A stretch of 64,000 nucleotides of DNA from positions 13,181 through 77,180 of the forward strand of contig NZ_JACHGT010000020.1 of the NCBI RefSeq assembly GCF_014202425.1. The letters are read 5' to 3'. A model generated the notes under the pieces. The model searched no databases. It saw only the letters and a program-made list of their open reading frames with translations, and was not told the DNA's origin. Source of the stretch: Phytomonospora endophytica. GTDB taxonomy: Bacteria; Actinomycetota; Actinomycetes; Mycobacteriales; Micromonosporaceae. The translations under genes were made by a program, and so were the position numbers. Of the stretch, positions 7,886-16,177 are shown in pieces; position 1 is the stretch's first letter, and each line of letters begins with the position of its first letter.

Positions 7886-9019
7886 ATGGCTTTAACTGAC
7901 TCGACGGGACTGGCCGGCTCCCGCCACGACCCGCCGGTGTCCGGGTACCGGGCCGCCATCATCGGCGCCGGGTTCATGGGCCGGGTCCACGCCCGGGCCA
8001 TCCGGGTCGCGGGCGGCCACGTCGTCGGCGTCAGCGGATCCACACCCGACCGCGCCGCCGCGACCGCCGCCGAGTTCGGCGCGGCCAGGGCCTTCCCGGA
8101 CGCGGCCGCCCTCATCGCCGACGACGAGGTCGACGTCGTCCACGTCTGCACCCCCAACCACCTGCACACCGAGTTCACCCTCGCGGCCCTCGCCGCCGGG
8201 AAGCACGTCGTGTGCGAGAAACCCCTGGCGACCAGCGCCGACGCGGCCGCCGCGATGGCCGACGCGGCCGCCGCCCGCGGGAAGGTCGCCACCGTCCCCT
8301 TCGTCTACCGCTTCCACCCGATGGTCCGCGAAGCCCGCGAACGGATCCGGAGCGGCTCGGTCGGCACCGTCCACCTCGCCCACGGCAGCTACCTCCAGGA
8401 CTGGCTGCTGCGCCCCGAAGACGACAACTGGCGCGTCGACGCCGCCCTCGGCGGACCGACCCGCGCCTTCGGTGACATCGGCTCGCACTGGTGCGACCTC
8501 CTTGAGTTCGTCACCGGCGACCGCATCACCGGCCTGTCGGCACAGACCGTCACCGTCAACGGAAACCGCGGCGGACCACCGGTCACCACCGAGGACATCG
8601 CCACCCTCCAGTTCGCCACCGCGACCGGGATGGTCGGCTCGACCGTCATCAGCCAGGTCTCCGCCGGACGCAAAAACCGCCTCCTGCTGGAGATCTCCGG
8701 CACCGAGGGCAGCCTCGCCTTCGACCAGGAGCAGCCCGAACTGCTCTGGCACGGCCGCCGCGACCACAGTGGACTCCTCATCCGCGACCCGCAGACCCTC
8801 AGCCCCGCCGCAGCGCGCTACGCACGCACCCCCGCCGGGCACGCGCAGGGCTACCAGGACTGCTTCGACGCCTTCGTCGCCGACACCCGCGCGGCCGTCG
8901 ACGGCGACCACCGAGACGGCCTGCCGACCTTCGACGACGGACTGCGCGCCGCCCGGCTCGCCGACGCCGTCCTCGCCTCGGCCCACAAACGTGAATGGGT
9001 GGCGGTCGGCGATGACTGA
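7886..9019 (+). CDS. Gfo/Idh/MocA family oxidoreductase
   Basis: A 377-residue NAD(P)-dependent sugar or polyol dehydrogenase. The Rossmann segment is AAIIGAGFMGRVHARAI (about residues 24-40); VHVCTPNHLHTEF and the catalytic-lysine motif CEKPLA follow near residues 90-115, then an alpha/beta C-terminal domain. ATG 7886 is chosen because the -10 lies 6 nt upstream and no in-frame upstream start has a ribosome site. It is first in the operon, and its last 8 bp overlap the ABC ATPase gene. Within the operon it probably oxidises the imported sugar or an epimerised product. Confidence 0.9.
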   Translation: MALTDSTGLAGSRHDPPVSGYRAAIIGAGFMGRVHARAIRVAGGHVVGVSGSTPDRAAATAAEFGAARAFPDAAALIADDEVDVVHVCTPNHLHTEFTLAALAAGKHVVCEKPLATSADAAAAMADAAAARGKVATVPFVYRFHPMVREARERIRSGSVGTVHLAHGSYLQDWLLRPEDDNWRVDAALGGPTRAFGDIGSHWCDLLEFVTGDRITGLSAQTVTVNGNRGGPPVTTEDIATLQFATATGMVGSTVISQVSAGRKNRLLLEISGTEGSLAFDQEQPELLWHGRRDHSGLLIRDPQTLSPAAARYARTPAGHAQGYQDCFDAFVADTRAAVDGDHRDGLPTFDDGLRAARLADAVLASAHKREWVAVGDD

Positions 9020-10553
9020 GCCCCTGCTGGAGATGACCGGGATAGGCAAGTCCTTCCTCGGCGTCGGCGTCCTGCACGGCGTCGACCTCACCGTCCGCGA
9101 AGGAGAAGTGCACGCGCTCGTCGGCGAGAACGGCGCCGGCAAGTCCACCCTGATGAAGATCCTGGCCGGCGTGCACCGCGCCGACGCCGGAACCGTCGCC
9201 CTCGACGGACGGCCCGTCTCCTTCGCGCACCCCGTCGAGGCCCAGAAGGCCGGTGTCTCCACGGTCTTCCAGGAGTTCAACCTCCTCCCCGAACGCACCG
9301 TCGCCGAGAACGTCTGGCTCGGCCGCGAACCCCGCCGACGTGGACTCGTCGACTCCCGCCGCATGGCCGCCGACACCGCCGCCCTCCTCGACGGACTCGG
9401 CGTCACCGACATCCGCCCCAGCACGCGCATCCGCTCGCTGTCGGTGGCCCGGCAGCAGGTCGTCGAGATCGTCAAGGCCATCTCCCACGACGCCCGCATC
9501 ATCGCCATGGACGAACCGACCGCCGCGCTCGCCGACCGTGAGGTCGGCCTTCTCTACGATCTCGTCGCGCGGCTGAAGGAACGCGGGGTAGCGATCCTCT
9601 ACGTCTCCCACCGCCTCAAGGAGATCTTCGATCTCGCCGACCGGATCACGGTTCTCAAGGACGGTCGCCTTGTCGACACCATGGACACCGCGGCGACCAA
9701 CCCCGACGAACTCGTCAAGAAGATGGTCGGCCGCCCCATCTCGGCCTTCTTCCCCGATCCCCTTCCGGGCAACGGAACCGGCGAGGTCCGCCTGGAGATC
9801 GCCGGCGGCGGCAACACCCAGCTCGACGGCATCGACCTGACCGTCCACGGTGGAGAGATCCTCGGCCTCGGCGGCCTCCAGGGCAGCGGCCGCACCGAGA
9901 TCGCGCACGCCCTCTTCGGTGTCGCCCCCTTCACCCGCGGCCGGATCTCCGTCGACGGGAAACCCGTGCGGATCCGCTCCCCGCGCAAGGCCGTCGGCGC
10001 CGGACTGGCGCTGGTCACCGAGGACCGCAAGACCGAAGGGCTCGCCCTCAACCAGACCGTCCTGGCCAACGCGCGGCTCGTCCTCGACGCCGTCCGTCCC
10101 GGCTCGGCGTCCCGTCGCGCCAAACGGATCCCCGAGATCCTCGCCGCCCTCGAACTCTCCTCGCGCGGCACCGGCCAGGAGGTCCGTTACCTCTCTGGCG
10201 GCAACCAGCAGAAGGTCGTGCTCGCCAAATGGCTGGCCACCGACCCGGCCGTCATCGTCCTCGACGAACCGACGCGCGGCATCGACGTCGGTGCCAAACA
10301 GGCCGTCTACGGCCTCATGCGACGGCTCGCCGCCGACGGCGTCGCCATCGTCCTGATCTCCTCCGAACTCCCCGAACTGATCGGGATGGCCGACCGCGTC
10401 TGCGTCCTGCACGACGGCCGCATCGCCGGGGAACTGCCCGGCGGCAGCGCCGAGGAGGACGTCATGGCCCTGGCCACCGGTCACACGCCCGCCGCCGCGG
10501 GCCCGACGACACCGCAGACCCCCGACGGGGCGGCGAAAGGCGCGCAGTCATGA
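9012..10553 (+). CDS. Sugar ABC transporter ATP-binding protein (RbsA/MglA type)
   Basis: A 513-residue double-ATPase subunit of the carbohydrate uptake class 2 (CUT2) family. The first domain has Walker A GENGAGKST near residue 38, an SLSVARQQ signature and Walker B IIAMDEPTAA. The second has the degenerate P-loop GGLQGSGRTE normal for RbsA/XylG/MglA, plus LSGGNQQKVVLAKWL and VIVLDEPTRGIDVG. The ATG overlaps the preceding gene by 8 bp and the stop overlaps the permease start (ATGA). One polypeptide supplies both nucleotide sites to the two downstream permeases. Confidence 0.95.
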   Translation: MTEPLLEMTGIGKSFLGVGVLHGVDLTVREGEVHALVGENGAGKSTLMKILAGVHRADAGTVALDGRPVSFAHPVEAQKAGVSTVFQEFNLLPERTVAENVWLGREPRRRGLVDSRRMAADTAALLDGLGVTDIRPSTRIRSLSVARQQVVEIVKAISHDARIIAMDEPTAALADREVGLLYDLVARLKERGVAILYVSHRLKEIFDLADRITVLKDGRLVDTMDTAATNPDELVKKMVGRPISAFFPDPLPGNGTGEVRLEIAGGGNTQLDGIDLTVHGGEILGLGGLQGSGRTEIAHALFGVAPFTRGRISVDGKPVRIRSPRKAVGAGLALVTEDRKTEGLALNQTVLANARLVLDAVRPGSASRRAKRIPEILAALELSSRGTGQEVRYLSGGNQQKVVLAKWLATDPAVIVLDEPTRGIDVGAKQAVYGLMRRLAADGVAIVLISSELPELIGMADRVCVLHDGRIAGELPGGSAEEDVMALATGHTPAAAGPTTPQTPDGAAKGAQS

Positions 10554-11590
10554 CCGCAGCAGTGCGCGAGGCCCCGAAGACGGCGGGACCGCCGCCGGGC
10601 CGATCGCGCGGCTCCTTCCGGATCGGCACGACGGCCCTGGTCTACGCGGCCCTCGTCGCGATCCTCGTGGTGGGCGCCGTCCTGGTCGCCGCCGACGGCA
10701 AGAACCTCTTCAGCACCGGCAACATCGTCGACATGCTCACCCGGTCGAGCCTGCTCGGGTTCATCGCGATCGGGCAGACGCTGGTGATCCTGTGCCGCTC
10801 CCTCGACCTGTCGGTCGGGTACGTCATGGCCTCCTGCTCGCTCATCGCGGCCATGGTCATGAACGGCTCCGAGGCCAACGTCCCGCTCGGGATCGGTGCG
10901 GCCCTCGGCGCCGCGGCCGTCGTCGGGCTCGTCAACGGGCTGGTCATCACCAAACTGAAGGTCAACGCCTTCATCGCCACCCTCGGCACCGGCCTGATCC
11001 TGAAAGGCTGGCTGGACACCGAGTTCGCCGGACCGGCGGGCAAGGTCACCGCCTCCTTCCAGCAGTTCGGGTACACCCGCGTCTCCGTGGTGCCACTGTC
11101 CACAGTGGTCATGCTCGTGCTCGCCGTGGCCGGTGTGCTCTACCTGCGCAAGACCCGTGGAGGGCACCACATCTACGCCGTCGGCGGCGACACCGACGTG
11201 GCGCGGCTGTCGGGCATCCGCACCGACCGCACCATCGTCACCGCCCACATCCTCTGCGCCGTCGCCGCGGGCGTCGCCGGACTGCTCATCGCCGCCCGCT
11301 TCGGCACCGGCAGCGCCCTCGTCTACGACTACGGCCTCGACCTGGAGTCGATCGCCGCCGTCGTCCTCGGCGGGACCTACCTCATGGGCGGGCGCGGCGG
11401 CATCGCCGGGACCGTCGCCGGGGTCATGATCCTCGCCGTCCTCGACACGGTGTTCAACATCCTTGAGGTCAACCCCTTCTACAAGGACGTGCTGCGCGGC
11501 GCCATCATCGTCGTCGCGGTCGCCATCTACGCCCGGCGGCAGCTCTCGGCCAGACCGAGCCGGGTCCGCTTCGCCGGAGGTGCCTCGTGA
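10550..11590 (+). CDS. Sugar ABC transporter permease 1 (RbsC type)
   Basis: A 346-residue inner-membrane permease of the BPD_transp_2 family. About nine hydrophobic segments begin at residue 27, with the family motifs IGQTLVILCRSLDLSVG and GGTYLMGGRGGIAGTVAG. The ATG overlaps the ATPase stop by 4 bp (ATGA), and the stop overlaps the next gene by 4 bp (GTGA). It pairs with the second permease to form the translocation path. Confidence 0.94.
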   Translation: MTAAVREAPKTAGPPPGRSRGSFRIGTTALVYAALVAILVVGAVLVAADGKNLFSTGNIVDMLTRSSLLGFIAIGQTLVILCRSLDLSVGYVMASCSLIAAMVMNGSEANVPLGIGAALGAAAVVGLVNGLVITKLKVNAFIATLGTGLILKGWLDTEFAGPAGKVTASFQQFGYTRVSVVPLSTVVMLVLAVAGVLYLRKTRGGHHIYAVGGDTDVARLSGIRTDRTIVTAHILCAVAAGVAGLLIAARFGTGSALVYDYGLDLESIAAVVLGGTYLMGGRGGIAGTVAGVMILAVLDTVFNILEVNPFYKDVLRGAIIVVAVAIYARRQLSARPSRVRFAGGAS

Positions 11591-12630
11591 GCTCGGCCCG
11601 GAAACTCGCCGACGCCGGCCGCTTCCTGATCAGCGGCAGCGGCGCGGTGTACCTGGTGCTCATCGCGATCTTCGCGATCATCTTCGCCAACAACGCGAGC
11701 TTCTTCGAGCCCGCCAACCTCATGCTCTTCGTGAAGAAGGCAGCGCCCCTGCTGATCCTGGCCGTCGGCCAGTACTTCGTCATCGTCGCCGGGGAGTTCG
11801 ACCTGTCGGTCGGCTCGCTCGTGGGCGCGCAGGTCGTCCTCGCCGCGCTGCTCATCGACGGCCAGGAGTCGCGCACCTGGCCGGTGATCCTGCTGATGCT
11901 GCTCGGCGGCGCCGCCGTCGGACTCGTCAACGGCCTGATCACGACCCTGCTGAAAGTGCCCTCGATCATCACGACCCTCGGGATGATGCTGGTCCTCTTC
12001 GGGGCGATCCGGCTGCTCACCGGCGGAGCGCCGACCGGGGCCCTTTCGGAGGGATTCCGGGTGTTCGGGCGCCGCGGCATCGACGACGTCCCACTCATCG
12101 GGCAGCTGCCCTGGGCGCTGCTCATCATCGTCGCCGTCGGCGCCGCCGCGGTCCTGCTCATGCGCTCGTCCTTCGGCCGCACCCTCGTGGCCGTCGGCGA
12201 CAACGAGAAGGCCGCCGGTTTCGCCGGAACCCGCGTGTGGTGGGTCCGCACGGCCGCGTTCGTCCTTTCCGGACTGTCGGCGACCGTCGCCGGGATCCTC
12301 GTCGGCGGCTTCGCCGGGGTCACCTCGCAGGTCGGTGACGGCATGGAGTTCGTCGCCATCACCGCCGTCGTGCTCGGCGGCGTGGTCCTCGGCGGCGGCC
12401 GCGGGGCCGTCCTGGCCGCGATCGCCGGCGCCCTGACCGTCGAGAGCCTCTTCACCCTCTTCACCCAGCTGAGCGTCCCGTCGACCATCCGGCCGACCGC
12501 GCAGGGCCTGATCATCATCGTCGCCGTCGCCTACGCCTCGCGGGAACGATCGCGCAGGCACACCCCGCACCCGTCCCCGAAGCCCCCAGAACCCAACCGC
12601 CACAGCGATGTGGCCCTCTCCAAGGAGTAA
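11587..12630 (+). CDS. Sugar ABC transporter permease 2 (RbsC type)
   Basis: A 347-residue permease paralogous to its neighbour: VGQYFVIVAGEFDLSVGSLVG and the late GGVVLGGGRG segment mark the same family. It starts at GTG 11587 inside the previous stop (GTGA). The last ~25 residues are a hydrophilic Pro/His-rich tail. Two distinct permease genes suggest a heterodimeric channel, whereas classical RbsC is a homodimer. Confidence 0.94.
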   Translation: MSSARKLADAGRFLISGSGAVYLVLIAIFAIIFANNASFFEPANLMLFVKKAAPLLILAVGQYFVIVAGEFDLSVGSLVGAQVVLAALLIDGQESRTWPVILLMLLGGAAVGLVNGLITTLLKVPSIITTLGMMLVLFGAIRLLTGGAPTGALSEGFRVFGRRGIDDVPLIGQLPWALLIIVAVGAAAVLLMRSSFGRTLVAVGDNEKAAGFAGTRVWWVRTAAFVLSGLSATVAGILVGGFAGVTSQVGDGMEFVAITAVVLGGVVLGGGRGAVLAAIAGALTVESLFTLFTQLSVPSTIRPTAQGLIIIVAVAYASRERSRRHTPHPSPKPPEPNRHSDVALSKE

Positions 12631-12632
12631 CA

Positions 12633-13829
12633 ATGCGCGCCTCTCGCCTCGCCCTCGTCGGGTTGGCGGCCGTCACTTTACTGCTGAGCGCCTGCTCCAC
12701 CGACACGCCGACCGAGACACCCCCGGGCGACCAGCCGACCCAGACCGCCGACGGCGAATGGTTCGTCCGGGCCGACTACGACCGTCAGCTCGCCCAGCGC
12801 GCGATGACGCCCGAAGGCCCCGCCGACAAGCCCTACCTGCAGGCGATCCAGCCCGAGTGGATCGACACCGCCAAGTTCAAGAAGGACGGCGGCGACGCCA
12901 CGGTCTGCTTCTCCAACGCCTCGATCTCCAACCCGTGGCGGGTCACCGGCTGGATCACCATGCAGCAGCAGGTGGAGGTGCTCAAGCAGAGCGGTGACAT
13001 CGGCGAGTTCCGCGTGTCGGACGCCGGAGACGACGACAACAAGCAGATCTCCGACATCCAGGCCTTCGTCGAGGCCGGCGACTGCGACTCGATCATCATC
13101 TCCCCGTCGACGACGGCGACCCTGACGCCCGCCGTCCAGGCCGCCTGCGACAGCGGTGTCCCGGTCGTCGTGTTCGACCGCGGTGTGCAGACCGACTGTG
13201 CCGTCACCTACATCCACCCCATCGGTGGTTACGCATTCGGCGCCGACGCAGCCGAGTTCCTGGTGAAGAACCTCGAACCCGGTAAGAAGGTCCTCGCGCT
13301 GCGGATCCTGCCCGGCGTGGACGTCCTGGAGAACCGCTGGGCGGCCGCGCAGGAGGTCTTCAAGGGCAGCGGCATCGAGGTGCTCGGCAACGAGTTCACC
13401 GGCGGTGACGGCGCCAAGATCAAGGACATCGTCTCGCAGTACCTGCAGCGCGGCGACGTCGACGGCATCTGGATGGACGCCGGAGACGGTGCCGTCGCGG
13501 CCCTCGAAGCCTTCGAGGACGCCGGAAAGCCCTACCCGGTCTTCTCCGGCGAGGACGAGCTGACCTTCATGCGCAAGTGGAAGGACACCGGCATCAAGGC
13601 GATCGCGCCGGTGTACTCGAACTTCCAGTGGCGCACGCCGATCCTGGCCGCGACGATGATCCTCAAGGGCGAGAAGGTCCCGTCGGAGTGGGTGCTCCCG
13701 CAGTCGCCGATCACCGACGCCGAACTCGACGACTACCTGGCCCGCAACGCCGACATGCCTTCGCTGCACTACGCGAAGTTCGGCGGGGAGGACCTCCCGG
13801 GATTCCCCGACGCCTGGAAAGATCGCTGA
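12633..13829 (+). CDS. Sugar-binding lipoprotein of the ABC transporter
   Basis: A 398-residue periplasmic-binding-protein-type lipoprotein. The signal peptide ends in the lipobox LLSAC (Cys near residue 20), and a Thr/Pro-rich linker precedes the binding fold from about residue 80 (VCFSNASISNPWR, then VVVFDRGVQTDCAV). It starts 2 nt after the second permease stop; AGGAGT lies just upstream. It would capture the sugar outside the membrane. It is longer than E. coli RbsB because of the lipoprotein linker and an extended N-lobe. Confidence 0.93.
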   Translation: MRASRLALVGLAAVTLLLSACSTDTPTETPPGDQPTQTADGEWFVRADYDRQLAQRAMTPEGPADKPYLQAIQPEWIDTAKFKKDGGDATVCFSNASISNPWRVTGWITMQQQVEVLKQSGDIGEFRVSDAGDDDNKQISDIQAFVEAGDCDSIIISPSTTATLTPAVQAACDSGVPVVVFDRGVQTDCAVTYIHPIGGYAFGADAAEFLVKNLEPGKKVLALRILPGVDVLENRWAAAQEVFKGSGIEVLGNEFTGGDGAKIKDIVSQYLQRGDVDGIWMDAGDGAVAALEAFEDAGKPYPVFSGEDELTFMRKWKDTGIKAIAPVYSNFQWRTPILAATMILKGEKVPSEWVLPQSPITDAELDDYLARNADMPSLHYAKFGGEDLPGFPDAWKDR

Positions 13830-13830
13830 C

Positions 13831-14688
13831 ATGAGCCATGCCATCGGCGTGAACACGTGGGTCTGGACGTCGCCCCTCACCGACGCCCGCCTCGCCGAAC
13901 TCGCGCCGATGGTGCGCGACCGGGGTTTCGACGTCATCGAGCTTCCTGTGGAGACGCCCGGTGACTGGGACCCCGGCCGCGCGGCGACACTGCTCGAAGG
14001 CCTGGGCCTGGCGGCCAGCGTCGTGCTGGTCATGGGCCCGGGCCGCGAACTGGTCGAGGCGCCGCCCGAGGTCGTGGCGTCCACACAGGACTATCTGCGG
14101 CACGTCGTCGACGTGGCCGCCGAAGTCGGGTCGCCGACGATCGCCGGGCCCGCCTACTCCTCGGTGGGGCGGACCTGGCGGATGTCGGAGGCCGAGCGGG
14201 AAGCGGCCTACGAGCAGCTGCGCGAAGGGCTCGGACCCGTCGTGGAGCACGCTCTGGGCGCCGGCGTGACCGTCGCGATCGAGCCGCTGAACCGTTACGA
14301 GACCTCGCTGATCAACACCGTCGAACAAGGACTCGACGCCCTCGACGGTTTGCCCGAGGAGGGTGTCGGTCTGGCCCTCGACGTCTACCACATGAACATC
14401 GAGGAACGCGACGTCGCCGAGGCGATCCGCATCGCCGAGGACCGCGTCGCGCACGTCCAGGTCTGCGCCAACGACCGCGGTGCCCCCGGCGCCGACCACC
14501 TGAACTGGAAGGGCATTCTGGCGGCACTGTCCGAAGTGGAGTACCGGGGGCCGCTGGTCATCGAGTCCTTCACCGCCGAGAACGCCACCATCGCGACCGC
14601 CGCCTCCATCTGGCGGCCGCTCGCCGAGACGCAGGACGCGCTCGCCTTCGACGGGCTGGAGTTCCTGCGGGGGCTGTGGGGTAAGTAG
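13831..14688 (+). CDS. Sugar epimerase/isomerase, tagatose/psicose 3-epimerase-like
   Basis: A 285-residue TIM-barrel protein of the AP-endonuclease-2/xylose-isomerase-like superfamily. The metal-binding series is visible: Glu in AIEPLNRYE, Asp in ALDVYHMNIEE, His in NDRGAPGADHLNW and Glu in LVIESF. The NRYET, HMNIEE and NDRG.PG.xH elements are those of D-tagatose/D-psicose 3-epimerases. It starts 1 nt after the binding-protein stop and ends the operon before a strong hairpin. It probably interconverts a ketose and its C3 epimer for the dehydrogenase; the exact sugar is unproven. Confidence 0.85.
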   Translation: MSHAIGVNTWVWTSPLTDARLAELAPMVRDRGFDVIELPVETPGDWDPGRAATLLEGLGLAASVVLVMGPGRELVEAPPEVVASTQDYLRHVVDVAAEVGSPTIAGPAYSSVGRTWRMSEAEREAAYEQLREGLGPVVEHALGAGVTVAIEPLNRYETSLINTVEQGLDALDGLPEEGVGLALDVYHMNIEERDVAEAIRIAEDRVAHVQVCANDRGAPGADHLNWKGILAALSEVEYRGPLVIESFTAENATIATAASIWRPLAETQDALAFDGLEFLRGLWGK

Positions 14689-14691
14689 GTT

Positions 14692-14730
14692 CCCCGGACG
14701 GCCGCGTGTCGCCATCGCGGCCGTCCGGGG
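14692..14730 (+). terminator. Terminator of the sugar operon
   Basis: Perfect 15-bp arms (14692-14706 and 14716-14730, beginning CCCCGGACGG) enclose a 9-nt loop, 4 nt after the epimerase stop. Confidence 0.88.
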
Positions 14731-14779
14731 TCTTCGTCAACGCGCGACGTTGCCGGTGGAGACGGCCGGCGGGCTCGGT

Positions 14780-16060
14780 CTTTCGGGTGCGCTCGGTCAT
14801 GCCGGGGGCCGGCGGTAGCGGTCTCGCGCCGGGGACGCGGCCGCAGCGGACTTCCCTCGGCGAGTCTCGCTTCGCGGCTCGCGCTGGGTCGGGGACCCGG
14901 CCGCAGCGGTCCCGTCAAGGGCGGGTTCCGCTTCGCTCGCCCGCCCTGGCCGGGGACCCGGCACCGGCGGCGGGCCGAGCCCGATCCCATGCCGCAAAGG
15001 CGGTTTCGTTCGCGCCGCCCAAACAAGCACAGGCCCTTAAAACCTCACCCACCCAAGGCCGGGAACCCAAGACGCCGCCCCGCGAGCGTGAGCCTCGCTT
15101 CGCTCGCCCACGCAAGCCAGGGAACCTGGCCGCAGCGGCCCGTCAAGGCCGGGTCTCGCTTCGCGGCTCGCCCCGGCCGGGAACTTGGCCGCAGCCATCC
15201 CGTCAAGGTCGAGTCCCGCTTCGCGGCTCACCCCGGCCGGGGACCCGGCACCGGCGGCGGGCCGAGCCCGATCCCATGCCTGTCAGGCGGTTTCGTTCGC
15301 GCCGCCCAAACAAGCACAGGCTCTTCAAGTTCACCCACCAAGCCCGGGAACCCAAGACGCCGCCCCGCGAGCGTGAGTCTCGCTTCGCTCGCCCACGCAG
15401 GCCAGGGAACCCGGCCGCAGCCATCCCGTCAAGGTCGAGTCCCGCTTCGCGGCTCACCCCGGCCGGGGACCCGGCACCGGCGGCGGGCCGAGCCCGATCC
15501 CATGCCTGTCAGGCGGTTTCGTTCGCGCCGCCCAAACAAGCACAGGCTCTTCAAGTTCACCCACCAAGACCGGGAACCCAAGACGCCGATCCCGCGAGCG
15601 TGAGCCTCGCTTCGCTCGCCCACGCAGGCCAGGGAACCTGGCCGCAGCCATCCCGTCAAGGCCGAGTCTCGCTTCGCTCGCCCACGCAGGCCAGGGAACC
15701 TGGCCGCAGCCATCCCGTCAAGGCCGAGTCTCGCTTCGCTCGCCCGCCCACGCTGGGGACCCGGCACCGGCGGCGGGCCGAGCCCGATCCCATACTTCTC
15801 AGGCGGTTTCGTTCGCGCCGCCCAAACAAGCACAGGCCCTGAAAACCTCACCCACCCAAGCCCGGGAACCCAAGACGCGGCCCCGCGAGCGTGAGCCTCG
15901 CTTCGCTCGCCCACCCCGGCCGGGGACCCGGCCGCAGCCATCCCATCAAGGCCGAGCCTCGCTTCGCTCACCCACACAGGCCAGGGAACCCGGCCGCAGC
16001 CATCCCGTCAAGGCCGAGGCCCGCTTCGCTCACCCACCCCGGCCGGACCCCGGCCGCAGC
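14780..16060. repeat. Dense intergenic repeat array (family A)
   Basis: Two unit types alternate. The long unit (about 90 bp, core GCACCGGCGGCGGGCCGAGC, then AGGCGGTTTCGTTCGCGCC and AAACAAGCACAGG) has cores starting at 14961, 15248, 15474 and 15764. The short unit (about 60 bp, GGCCGCAGCCATCCCGTCAA followed by a CTCGCTTCGCTCGCCCA type run) occurs at least seven times between 15120 and 16040. Both units reappear in the opposite orientation at 31815-32144. Long open frames on both strands are a by-product of repetition, and no gene is annotated. From 16060 to 16177 I see nothing. Confidence 0.9.
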
Positions 16061-16177
16061 GTGGGGCGAGAACGACGACTCCGGTGGTGGCGATCTTGGT
16101 GCGTGCGCATGGGCGTTGTCTCCTGGGCCGGGCCAGGCCAGGCCGGGCCGGGGCGGGTGGCGGTCCGGCTGTCGGTC

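Noticed and set aside
14961-15850. CRISPR array in the 14.8-16 kb repeats
   Set aside because: Units are 60-90 bp, imperfect and contiguous or in mixed order, with no constant short repeat separated by unique spacers, and no cas genes nearby.
14706-15977. Long reading frames (up to ~380 codons) on both strands of the 14.8-16 kb repeat array
   Set aside because: They exist in several frames at once, translate into the same Arg/Pro/Ser-rich repeats, have no ribosome sites, and follow from a repeat unit that lacks stops.
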